DNA of 64,000 bases, from contig NZ_JAMQPN010000002.1 of assembly GCF_026151655.1 (NCBI RefSeq), forward strand, positions 558,001 through 622,000. Reading direction: 5' to 3'. Positions 1-7,077 of this stretch are shown here, in pieces. Source of the DNA: Leptospira soteropolitanensis (GTDB lineage Bacteria > Spirochaetota > Leptospiria > Leptospirales > Leptospiraceae). The translations under genes were made by a program, and so were the position numbers. Under the pieces are notes generated by a model, which was given only the letters and a program-made list of their open reading frames with translations, ran no database searches and had not been told where the DNA came from. The first letter of the stretch is position 1; every line of letters begins with the position of its first letter.

Positions 1-259
1 TCATTTTGATCGATTCTTTAATCACTAAGTCGATCCTTCTATGAAAAGTATCCTCTAGATAAATTTTTAAATCCATATAATTACGAAAGTTTTTTTGATC
101 GGGTATAAATTCCACTAGAATGTCAATGTCACTTTCTGAATTAAATTCGTTTCTTGCGAACGATCCGAACAAACCAATATACAATACTCCAAACTTTTTT
201 AGAGAATCTATGTTTGTTGTTAGTAGAGAAAGAATTTGGCTTTTAGATAAAGATGACAT
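1..259 (-). CDS. MNT-type nucleotidyltransferase, likely MntA-like antitoxin (3' end outside window)
   Basis: Reading the minus strand from the ATG at 259 gives 86 open codons that run off the left edge, so the C-terminus is missing. Residues about 29-50 carry a perfect GSx10DxD nucleotidyltransferase signature (GSFARN... SDIDILVEF), and a further Asp appears in RRIDLV, the third metal ligand of this fold. Small stand-alone proteins of this type are usually the MNT partner of HEPN toxins (MntA/HepT, type VII toxin-antitoxin), where the MNT protein adds AMP to the toxin. The expected HEPN partner would lie to the left, outside the window, so pairing is inference. A short imperfect palindrome lies 41 bp upstream of the start. 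Confidence 0.8.
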   Translation of the reverse strand, partial: MSSLSKSQILSLLTTNIDSLKKFGVLYIGLFGSFARNEFNSESDIDILVEFIPDQKNFRNYMDLKIYLEDTFHRRIDLVIKESIKM

Positions 260-299
260 TCTGGCCCCTTTGTCTAAGATTTAGATAGTGCGACAACTC

Positions 300-311
300 T
301 TGACAAGTCAA
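300..311. promoter_or_regulatory. Short palindrome upstream of the MNT gene, possible operator
   Basis: TTGACAAGTCAA has 5-bp inverted arms and sits 41 bp upstream of the MNT start. Toxin-antitoxin operons are commonly self-regulated through such sites, so an operator role is possible. The same bases also resemble a -35 TTGACA for plus-strand transcription, though no good -10 follows. Weak evidence. Confidence 0.25.
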
Positions 312-494
312 CTAACGAGGATTGTTGATAAGAATCATGAGCACTAAAAAAGGAACTTCAATCACATCGAATATGGTTACATCCTATATAGATTCTGCTC
401 CAGGACTTGACCTCTCCGCTGCAAACACTTCCTTGTGTTTGCTACGCTTCGAGGCACGGCTCCCTTCGTCGCATGCCATCCGGGCATGCTCTAT

Positions 495-528
495 GTTATG
501 ATTGCTCCCTATGGGTCGCAACCATAAC
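495..528. repeat. Imperfect inverted repeat, 11-bp arms
   Basis: GTTATGATTGC (495-505) and GCAACCATAAC (518-528) are inverted copies with one mismatch and a 12-nt spacer. A second stem (526-545) overlaps its right arm, so the two could form alternative RNA structures. There is no T-run after it. Confidence 0.6.
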
Positions 529-574
529 AGTCTCAGGGAACTGTTCAAGTCCCTTAGGCTTTGTCGTGATTTGA

Positions 575-1768
575 ATGTTTCGATTGATTTCAGGAAAGTG
601 TTTTTTGCGGGCGGGCCGAATATCCCCCAAGCCGACAAATACCCTATCACTACCCTCCTCTAATAACCTCCTCTCTAATCCTGAACTTAATCTATTCTTC
701 AAACTAAAAACCCTTCATATTCTCAAGACTCTTTACCCTAAGTCTTGTAATTGTGAGAATCCAAACTTAGTTTTCCTCAAGTTAAAAAAACTAGACTCAA
801 TCGCTAGATGTTCTTCATGCCATAAGATGATTTCTATTACTTCCAAAACTCCATTCCAAAATTACAAATCAAACCTAGCTTACATTAGTTTTATAATTTG
901 GGACATGGTGAATCAGTATCCAAAGATTATGACCTCAAAAGAAATTTCTAGAAAGTTAAACTTACCATACAAGACAGCTTACTTCTTGAAAAAGAGAATT
1001 CAGGTTATGTTCTCACAGTTAAATGAATCACTTAAAACAAAGTTATATGAAGAACTTAAAAATTCTGATGATTCAGAGAAAAAACCAATTGCTGTAGCTG
1101 ACTCAGTTGTTCTATATTCATCATCAATTAGAGCCAATAAACACAGGTCTAGACGCTTCAAGACTGGAACCGCTTCTATCTATTTGAGTAATAGTCTAGG
1201 AGCTGGTCAATGTGGAACATTGGTTCACACGGTTGGCATCAATGGAGGTATGACCTTTTACAAAAGTATTCCACTTAACAACCAACATTATCTAGAGAAG
1301 GACTTAGATGATAAGCTTCCAAAAAACGTGACGCTTTACACAGACGAGGGATACAAATTTATATGGGATAGACCTAACCACAAAATGGTCAATCATTCTC
1401 GAAAGAGTAATGATCCGAGATACAACCTAAGTCGTGAAAGGTGGGTGACTAAGGAAGGTGTGAGTTCCAACGGAGCTGAATCACGGAACAACATACTCAA
1501 GCAATCCTTCAGAAGTTATGGCTATGTGTCTCCTAAGTGGAGTCAGTTGTATCTTGATGAGATTAGTTTTTTGGGGAATGCCAGGTTCGTTCCCGAACTA
1601 AGGGATTTACTGAGCCTAAAAGAGGGGGATTCTGTTGGCTTTGGTAATTCCTTCTGCGGGCGGAGGGACTTGAACCCCCACGCCTCACGGCGCCAGAACC
1701 TAAATCTGGTGCGTCTGCCAATTTCGCCACGCCCGCATTGTGGTTGTATAAGCAGGTTTTTGTACTAG
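575..1768 (+). CDS. IS1595/ISXO2-like transposase, reading frame extended through antisense tRNA-Leu
   Basis: The 397-codon frame carries the layout of IS1595-family transposases: an N-terminal zinc-ribbon-like region (CNC ... CSSC, about residues 49-82), a helix-turn-helix-like stretch (TSKEISRKLNLPYKTAYFLKKR), and a DDE-type catalytic core with Asp in AVADSV, Asp in LYTDEGY and a late NGAESRNN ... LKQSF element. The transposase-like part ends near residue 350. The remaining residues are simply antisense translation of the tRNA-Leu gene, with the stop reached only at 1768, so the native 3' end of the element appears lost. No terminal inverted repeats were found. The start is uncertain because no Shine-Dalgarno sequence precedes 575. 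Probably a degenerate or truncated insertion; whether it is active is unknown. Confidence 0.65.
   Translation: MFRLISGKCFLRAGRISPKPTNTLSLPSSNNLLSNPELNLFFKLKTLHILKTLYPKSCNCENPNLVFLKLKKLDSIARCSSCHKMISITSKTPFQNYKSNLAYISFIIWDMVNQYPKIMTSKEISRKLNLPYKTAYFLKKRIQVMFSQLNESLKTKLYEELKNSDDSEKKPIAVADSVVLYSSSIRANKHRSRRFKTGTASIYLSNSLGAGQCGTLVHTVGINGGMTFYKSIPLNNQHYLEKDLDDKLPKNVTLYTDEGYKFIWDRPNHKMVNHSRKSNDPRYNLSRERWVTKEGVSSNGAESRNNILKQSFRSYGYVSPKWSQLYLDEISFLGNARFVPELRDLLSLKEGDSVGFGNSFCGRRDLNPHASRRQNLNLVRLPISPRPHCGCISRFLY
1655..1736 (-). tRNA. tRNA-Leu(UAG)
   Basis: On the minus strand the acceptor arms GCGGGCG (1736-1730) and CGCCCGC pair perfectly, with an A discriminator at 1655. The anticodon stem CCAGA/TCTGG closes the 7-nt loop TTTAGGT, giving anticodon UAG. 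A variable arm and the T-arm motif GGTTCAAGTCC are present, as expected for a class II leucine tRNA. CCA is not encoded; the genome continues GAAGG, so it must be added after transcription. The plus-strand transposase frame runs antisense across the whole gene. Confidence 0.95.
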
Positions 1769-1773
1769 GTAAA
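1745..1773 (-). promoter_or_regulatory. Likely sigma-70 promoter of tRNA-Leu
   Basis: On the minus strand a -35-like TTTACC (1773-1768) and a -10-like TATACA (1750-1745) are separated by exactly 17 bp, and the -10 ends 8 nt before the tRNA 5' base. The -35 overlaps one arm of the inverted repeat GTACTAG (1762-1768) / CTAGTAC (1779-1785), which may be an operator. Confidence 0.5.
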
Positions 1774-1785
1774 TCTGTCTAGTAC
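1762..1785. repeat. Perfect 7-bp inverted repeat between tRNA-Leu and the cyclic-nucleotide-binding genes
   Basis: GTACTAG and CTAGTAC are separated by 10 bp. The repeat overlaps the proposed tRNA-Leu -35 and lies about 70 bp upstream of the plus-strand gene at 1855, so it may be an operator or a weak hairpin. No T-run follows. Confidence 0.5.
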
Positions 1786-1854
1786 GATTTTACGATTCAC
1801 TTGCCTTTGTTTCGAAATTTTATTCTCATGTCAGATACTGGTAGGACAAGTCCC

Positions 1855-2277
1855 ATGAACATTCTGGAATTTATGCAAAATATCTCTACGCAAGTGTATT
1901 TGCGAGGGGATGTGATCTTTCGCGAAGGAGATCCTCATGATGGAAGCATGTATTGTGTGATGAGTGGGATGTTTGCTGTCACCAAACGACTGCCAGATGG
2001 AAGCCAAGAGATCATTAAAGGGCTTGGGCCTGGAGAATTTTTTGGAGAACTCTCCCTTCTCACAAGAAGGCCTAGGGCCATGACCATAAGTGTAGTATCT
2101 ACCAATGCACGAGTCGGAATTTTAAGAGAAGACCAATTCGAAAAATTAGCCCGCATCAATACACATTTTTTGTTTCAACTCACCAAAAGTACTGTAGAAA
2201 AACTCCATAGGGCGGAAGCCAGGCTTACCGAATTGGATAAACTTTTAGAAGAAATCAAAAAGGAAGAAGAGAAATGA
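1855..2277 (+). CDS. Cyclic-nucleotide-binding domain protein (first of two)
   Basis: A stand-alone cyclic-nucleotide-binding beta-barrel of about 140 residues. The phosphate-binding cassette is well conserved (FFGELSLL ... RPRAM), including the Glu and Arg that contact the ribose and phosphate of cAMP or cGMP in this family. No DNA-binding helix-turn-helix follows; the C-terminus is a charged helix ending in KEEEK. It is therefore a sensor or adaptor rather than a Crp-type regulator. The frame is open from a TTG at 1801, with an ATG at 1828, but the ATG at 1855 is preceded by GGTAGGA at suitable spacing, so that start is preferred. The stop overlaps the start of the next, homologous gene by 4 bp (ATGA), implying translational coupling. 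Confidence 0.8.
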   Translation: MNILEFMQNISTQVYLRGDVIFREGDPHDGSMYCVMSGMFAVTKRLPDGSQEIIKGLGPGEFFGELSLLTRRPRAMTISVVSTNARVGILREDQFEKLARINTHFLFQLTKSTVEKLHRAEARLTELDKLLEEIKKEEEK

Positions 2278-2789
2278 ACGTAGACCATTTACGAAAGTAC
2301 ATCACCGAAGTAACGATTGATCATTTCTCTGAAGGCACCAAAGTTTTTTCTGAAGGTGAGGACTGTAACGGAAGAATGTTTTTTGTATTTGCAGGGGAAC
2401 TCAAAGTTTTCAAACGAAAAGCAAGTGGAGAAGACCATTACGTTCGCAATATCAAACCGGGTGAATTTTTCGGGGAGATGGCTCTTGTGTATCCTTCCCC
2501 AAGGGCTGCTACCGTTGTAGCTACCGCAGAAGACACAAAAGTAGGAATCATCACCAAAGATATTTTTTTCGCAATGGGAAAAGAAAGTCCCGGATTTTTA
2601 TCTGTCATTCTACATAGCATCATTAATCGCCTAACATCTGTCGAAGATATGATCACAGAAAGACAACAAGAATTACATACAATCATCAATGGAATGCCAT
2701 CCCTACAAGGGGAGCTTACTTCCGTAGATTCAGTCATCCCTATTGCGGAGAATACACAGGATTCTCCGCCCCAAGAAGACAAAGCCTAG
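2274..2789 (+). CDS. Cyclic-nucleotide-binding domain protein (second of two)
   Basis: 171 residues, with a second cyclic-nucleotide-binding fold at roughly residues 10-125 and the conserved cassette FFGEMALV ... SPRAATV. The C-terminal 45 residues are polar and probably flexible, with no DNA-binding domain. It is a diverged copy of the preceding protein, presumably by tandem duplication, and is translationally coupled to it. The two may form a heteromeric cNMP sensor; partners are not identifiable from the sequence. Confidence 0.85.
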   Translation: MNVDHLRKYITEVTIDHFSEGTKVFSEGEDCNGRMFFVFAGELKVFKRKASGEDHYVRNIKPGEFFGEMALVYPSPRAATVVATAEDTKVGIITKDIFFAMGKESPGFLSVILHSIINRLTSVEDMITERQQELHTIINGMPSLQGELTSVDSVIPIAENTQDSPPQEDKA

Positions 2790-2866
2790 GAGGAATCCCG
2801 ATTCCTTCTTGACTTTCCTTTTAAAAATAAGTTGACTAAATCCCTAAAGTTGAGTTCCATTTGCGG

Positions 2867-3961
2867 GTGACTTTGCGGTTCTTCAATTATCCCATTCCCG
2901 TTTTACTCGTAACCCTTGGTTTTCTTGCGGTTCCTTTTCTCAATGTTTATATTACGGCATCCTTATATGATTTGGATTTTGACCATTTCAATATGATTCT
3001 TTCCCGAATCCAGCCGTTACAATATGTACTCTCTGGTCTTAGTGCGATCATCGCCTATGGACTCTTTGCCAAAAAAAAATTTGGTTATTATCTTTTCCTT
3101 TGTTTTGCTTTTCTCATCCTAACTTACAATGTCTGGATGGTTTTTTCCGTAACACTTGGAAAAAAAATCTTTCTTGCCGGTATCCGCATTCACACAGCCG
3201 ACATTATTTGGAATATGGTCACTACTACCATATTGTTAGGAACAATATTTTATTTTTTACGTCGAGAGATCGCAGCACCATATTTAAGCGGAATGCGACG
3301 CGGTTGGAGAACCAAGTACAGAGAAACACATCCTGTTCCCTTCCATTGGACCAATTCAGACGGTGAACGCGAAGGCGATGGACAAACCATCAATATCTCT
3401 CGGAATGGAATTCTAATCCCCATCCCAAAACATCACTTTCTTAGTGTAGGTGACCCGATCAATCTCCTCTTAAAATTAGAAAAAGAAAATAGAGAACCCA
3501 TTTCTATCTCTGTCCAAGCAAAGATTGTACGAATCGACAAAGAAAACGACGGTGGCGAAATCGCAGGCGTACAACTTTTCTTTCCCATCCACCAAAAGGA
3601 AGAAAAACAAATTTATGAAGCTTTTTTAGTCAGAGTATTTGCGCCTAGGTACCCAGTTTCTAATCCAGTGAACTTCTTTGGAAAAGACAACAAAGTTTGC
3701 CAAGGTACATTACTTAATGTTTCAATGGAAGGTTTGTATATCGAAACTGATTCCGTATTAAATCAAAACGAAGTTTGTCATGTAAAAATCCAAACCCGGT
3801 CTGGTGAAATTTCCGTGGGAGGTGTGGTTCGCTGGTCAAACCCACAAGGTAAATATGGAAAACCCAGCGGATTTGGTATTCAGATCGATTCAATCGAAAA
3901 CAAAAACTTATTTCGCATTTGGATTTGGAAACAACGTTTTAAACTATTCCACGGAAGGTAA
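2867..3961 (+). CDS. Membrane protein with two PilZ domains
   Basis: About 364 residues. The first 140 contain roughly four hydrophobic segments (for example FFNYPIPVLLVTLGFLAVPF), followed by two cytoplasmic PilZ-like domains. Each has the NxSxxG motif (NISRNG about residue 177, NVSMEG about 286). The upstream RxxxR c-di-GMP-binding motif is not obvious in either, so nucleotide binding is uncertain; degenerate PilZ domains can act as protein-interaction modules. The start is either TTG 2861 or GTG 2867, and GTG is chosen as the more usual codon; neither has a strong Shine-Dalgarno sequence. Its 3' end overlaps the convergent ispD by 18 bp. Confidence 0.75.
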   Translation: MTLRFFNYPIPVLLVTLGFLAVPFLNVYITASLYDLDFDHFNMILSRIQPLQYVLSGLSAIIAYGLFAKKKFGYYLFLCFAFLILTYNVWMVFSVTLGKKIFLAGIRIHTADIIWNMVTTTILLGTIFYFLRREIAAPYLSGMRRGWRTKYRETHPVPFHWTNSDGEREGDGQTINISRNGILIPIPKHHFLSVGDPINLLLKLEKENREPISISVQAKIVRIDKENDGGEIAGVQLFFPIHQKEEKQIYEAFLVRVFAPRYPVSNPVNFFGKDNKVCQGTLLNVSMEGLYIETDSVLNQNEVCHVKIQTRSGEISVGGVVRWSNPQGKYGKPSGFGIQIDSIENKNLFRIWIWKQRFKLFHGR

Positions 3962-4648
3962 ATCTTCCCAAAACAAAGATTCCGCAAGTGTAACATCCCC
4001 TGGACTTGTGACTTTGACATTGTGGTAATCGGTTTCCACAATCCCAACTCTTTTTTTGTCCATCCATGTACAAAGATCAGTGGGGTGTTTTTTTATATCA
4101 GAATCCAATCCTTCCGCTAACAATTCCTGAATCATAAACCCTGCAATGGACTGAGGAGTTTTTACTGAATACACTTCGTCTCTTTTTAAAGGTTCGTCTG
4201 TGTAATTTGTATGGATTCGAACCCGAACCAAACTTTCAGTTGATTTAGCAACAAGACTTGCGGCACCAAAAATTTTGGTTTGTTCCACTAATTGATAAAG
4301 TTCGTTTTGTTTGAAGTTAGGTCTTGCAACGTCATGGATGAAAAAAATATCTTTTGTATCATAGGGAATGGAGCTAATTCCACATAACGTAGACAGATGA
4401 CGACTCTCTCCGCCAGGTACAATCCGATCATTCCCTTCCAATAAATCATCCAACTCTTTTTCCGTTTCCAAAATCCAATCAGGATGAGAAACTACTGTAA
4501 TTGATTTGATAAGTCCAAACTTTCGAAATCGTTTGACCGAATGCCGAAGAAGTGACTCACCCCTTATTTTTAAAAACTGTTTGGGGATATCCATCCCCAT
4601 TCGTGTGCCTGTCCCACCGGCAAGTAGGACAACGTACAAATTGTTCAT
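3944..4648 (-). CDS. ispD: 2-C-methyl-D-erythritol 4-phosphate cytidylyltransferase
   Basis: Cytoplasmic enzyme of the MEP isoprenoid pathway that joins CTP and methylerythritol phosphate. At 234 residues it has the normal family length. The N-terminal nucleotide-binding loop LAGGTGTRMG ... PKQF is present, followed by GGESRHLS, the metal-site region HDVARP and the C-terminal KVTSPGD ... AE typical of IspD. It lies 4 bp downstream of lysA in the same direction, so the two are probably cotranscribed. The related TarI-type ribitol-phosphate cytidylyltransferases share these motifs and cannot be wholly excluded, but IspD is the better fit. Confidence 0.88.
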   Translation of the reverse strand: MNNLYVVLLAGGTGTRMGMDIPKQFLKIRGESLLRHSVKRFRKFGLIKSITVVSHPDWILETEKELDDLLEGNDRIVPGGESRHLSTLCGISSIPYDTKDIFFIHDVARPNFKQNELYQLVEQTKIFGAASLVAKSTESLVRVRIHTNYTDEPLKRDEVYSVKTPQSIAGFMIQELLAEGLDSDIKKHPTDLCTWMDKKRVGIVETDYHNVKVTSPGDVTLAESLFWEDLPSVE

Positions 4649-4652
4649 TCGA

Positions 4653-5921
4653 TCATTCTACAACAAGGATTTCATTGCGAAAGATTTCCATTACTGGTTC
4701 TTTTTTTCGAATCAGCTTAGTTTCTCCGTTTGTGCGCAGTAAAACCTCTGCCGTTTCAGGAAAACTATTGTAGTTCTTTGTCGACATTCCAGCACAATAT
4801 GCACCTACAGCTTCCATCACAACGTAGTCACCCACTTCAGCTTCTCCCATAAGTCTTGTGATGGGTTCTCCGCCTTCTTTTTGCGTAAAAACATCTCCCG
4901 ACTCACAACAGTGACCAACTACCACATATTCTTCGTTCGATTTAGGAACTCCCCCATCTTTTTTAACAGTGACAAGAGGGTGTCTTGCACCATATAACGA
5001 TGGTCTGGTGTTCGAATCCATTCCCGCATCTAATTTCAGAAAACGAAACCCTTTCGGACCTGTATCCACTAGATCGTCGACGGTTGTGAGAAGTGACCCG
5101 CAAAGTGCTACGAGGTAAGTGCCCGGTTCAATTTCTAAAATGAGTTTTCTTCCGTGTTTTACTGCAAATTCTTCAAATTGTGGTTTAACAGGAGCACCAA
5201 TCTTTTGCAAGTCGGTTGATTTTTCATCTTCCATCCTTCCCACTTTGTATCCACCACCAAGACTCACGACGGTCACCGTTGGGAAGGCTTCCGCATATTC
5301 CAAAGTATACTTGGCCACAGCCTTCCAAACTTCCGGATCACTTCCCGAACCAATATGAGTGTGGACTTTTTCCACAACAATTTTGTATTTTTCTACAATG
5401 GCTTTGACTTCTGAGAGTTTTTCATGCCAAATTCCGAAGGATGATGTAACTCCTCCTACATCCGTTTTTTTGGTATGACCCGAACCTAGGCCCGGATTGA
5501 AACGAATGGATACCGATTTTCCAGGAAAGGCCTTTCCGAAGGCTTCGAGTTGGCGAAGGGAACAAGCGTTGAACTTCACTCCTTTTCCAATCAGTTCTTC
5601 AAAAGCTTTCGGAAACTCTTGGGAGGTGAGCATTATGGATTCAGGTTTGAATCCAAAGTGGAGGGCTCGAACGACTTCATGTTCCGAAGAAGCATCAATG
5701 AGGATACCTTTCTTTTTCATAATTTGAAGGATATTGGAATTGGGATTTGCCTTCATGGCATAACGGACTTGTAAGCCAAAAGCATTGGGAAATGCCAAAG
5801 CTTCGTCACATTTTTGTTCAATTTCTTTCTCGGAATAGACAAAGAGTGGCGTGCCGAATTCTTTTGCTAAAGACCGAACTTGGTCTTCTTTCAAAAACTT
5901 TAGTTTTTCGATTGATGTCAT
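4653..5921 (-). CDS. lysA: Diaminopimelate decarboxylase
   Basis: PLP-dependent decarboxylase making L-lysine from meso-diaminopimelate, the last step of lysine synthesis. The alanine-racemase-like barrel carries the PLP lysine in YAMKANP (Lys57 from the chosen start), the glycine-rich phosphate-binding SLGGGY, and the C-terminal CESGD motif in which the Cys and Asp lie at the active-site dimer interface. The frame is open from an ATG at 5960, but the ATG at 5921 gives the normal family N-terminus and leaves 58 bp to the divergent gene at 5980. Other fold type III decarboxylases are possible but less likely given HCCESGD. Confidence 0.85.
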   Translation of the reverse strand: MTSIEKLKFLKEDQVRSLAKEFGTPLFVYSEKEIEQKCDEALAFPNAFGLQVRYAMKANPNSNILQIMKKKGILIDASSEHEVVRALHFGFKPESIMLTSQEFPKAFEELIGKGVKFNACSLRQLEAFGKAFPGKSVSIRFNPGLGSGHTKKTDVGGVTSSFGIWHEKLSEVKAIVEKYKIVVEKVHTHIGSGSDPEVWKAVAKYTLEYAEAFPTVTVVSLGGGYKVGRMEDEKSTDLQKIGAPVKPQFEEFAVKHGRKLILEIEPGTYLVALCGSLLTTVDDLVDTGPKGFRFLKLDAGMDSNTRPSLYGARHPLVTVKKDGGVPKSNEEYVVVGHCCESGDVFTQKEGGEPITRLMGEAEVGDYVVMEAVGAYCAGMSTKNYNSFPETAEVLLRTNGETKLIRKKEPVMEIFRNEILVVE

Positions 5922-5979
5922 AGGATTTAAGATAAACCTTTTCAATAGGTTCCATTCCATAAAGTCAAAAAAGTAGAAA

Positions 5980-7050
5980 ATGGCAGGAAAGATTACACAT
6001 ATTGAAGCACTGTCCCAAGTGAAAAAACATTTGGAACATGGAAACGCAACCCAACGTAGAATGGCTGCCTTACTCTCGCGTCCCGATGTTGCCTCTTATG
6101 CCAACCTGGGAGCAGTAGCTCCTGATATATTCTACTTCTATCATGTGTTACAGCCGAAACTGACCAAAAAAGCCGCTTTCTTTGGTGACCTTGCGCACCA
6201 CCACAGGGTTGCTGAACTGGTCTTAAGTTTTCTAGACCAAGTTTATGACACGGAGATGGGTCTTTACCGAGATCGTTTTCTTGCGTTTACTTTGGGTTAT
6301 ATTTGCCACTGCGTAGTAGACATCCAAACCCATCCTTATATTTTTTATATCTCTGGGGATTACTATAACAACGATAAGAAGATTTCTTACCAAGCACAGG
6401 TAAACCACATGAAAGTAGAGTTTGGGTTAGATACCCTTCTTCTCAACCATCGTTGGGGAATGAGTGCAAGAGAATACGACTTCCCACAATACATTGATAT
6501 CCGCCACAGAACCGTAGGAATTAAAAACAAAATGGACCCTGTCCTTTGGAATTTTTGGTTACAGTCTCTCAAAGAAACCTTTCCTACAGAATTTGCATCG
6601 TCTTACCTTGGTTCCGAAAAAAAAATCATTCCCGGCGACATCTTAAATGAATCTTATCTTGGTTTTTACCGATTTACCTCCACTTTGGATTCGAGAAGTG
6701 CTTTTATGCGCGGGCTTGTGAGTGTAGTGGATACACTTACCTTTCATAAATACAATGCTAGCGTACTCATGCTTCCCACAATTGATGCTATCAATCCCAA
6801 GATCATGAATGAGGAAAAGAGGGAATGGTTTTATCCCGCCGATCCTAAACGGAAGTTCAATGACTCCTTTATTGATCTATTGAACCAAGCAAGCCAGGCA
6901 TGCAAAGAAATTTTAACGAGAGCCTACGAATATAGTTTTTCTCCGGAAAGCAGATCGAAAATTCTGGAATCTCTCGGTGGTTATAATTTGGATACCGGTC
7001 TCCGCTACCACGGAATCGACCATATGAAGGAATTTTCTCCACTCGTTTGA
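5980..7050 (+). CDS. Zinc-dependent phospholipase C-like protein
   Basis: 356 residues matching the zinc-dependent phospholipase C / S1-P1 nuclease-like domain: GKITH at the very N-terminus, GAVAPDIFY near residue 45, then GDLAHHHRV and a GYICHCVVDIQTHPY core giving the His and Asp metal ligands. No signal peptide is visible, unlike secreted phospholipases C, so the protein may be cytosolic and its substrate is not known. It is divergent from lysA and only 27 bp upstream of the class A PBP gene, suggesting a shared transcript and perhaps an envelope role. Confidence 0.7.
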   Translation: MAGKITHIEALSQVKKHLEHGNATQRRMAALLSRPDVASYANLGAVAPDIFYFYHVLQPKLTKKAAFFGDLAHHHRVAELVLSFLDQVYDTEMGLYRDRFLAFTLGYICHCVVDIQTHPYIFYISGDYYNNDKKISYQAQVNHMKVEFGLDTLLLNHRWGMSAREYDFPQYIDIRHRTVGIKNKMDPVLWNFWLQSLKETFPTEFASSYLGSEKKIIPGDILNESYLGFYRFTSTLDSRSAFMRGLVSVVDTLTFHKYNASVLMLPTIDAINPKIMNEEKREWFYPADPKRKFNDSFIDLLNQASQACKEILTRAYEYSFSPESRSKILESLGGYNLDTGLRYHGIDHMKEFSPLV

Positions 7051-7077
7051 TGTGGATTTAAAAGATAAGGGAAACGT

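Larger units (their letters stand above)
260..574. other. Gene-poor stretch with several inverted repeats
   Basis: No convincing gene is seen between the MNT gene and the transposase frame. The stretch holds a 12-bp palindrome (TTGAC-AA-GTCAA, 300-311), a hairpin GCATGCC/GGCATGC at about 471-488, a hairpin of 11-bp arms with one mismatch (495-505 and 518-528) and another with 6-bp arms AACAGT/ACTGTT (526-531 and 540-545). The density of stems from 470 to 545 suggests a structured RNA, a terminator lacking a T-run, or the remains of a mobile-element end. None of these can be decided from the sequence alone. Confidence 0.5.

Noticed and set aside
606..1663. Direct repeat TGCGGGCGG at 606-614 and 1655-1663 as a target-site duplication or attachment site around the transposase
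   Set aside because: The repeat is only 9 bp and G/C-simple, no matching terminal inverted repeats were found inside it, and the first copy falls within the transposase frame rather than outside it. It may be chance.
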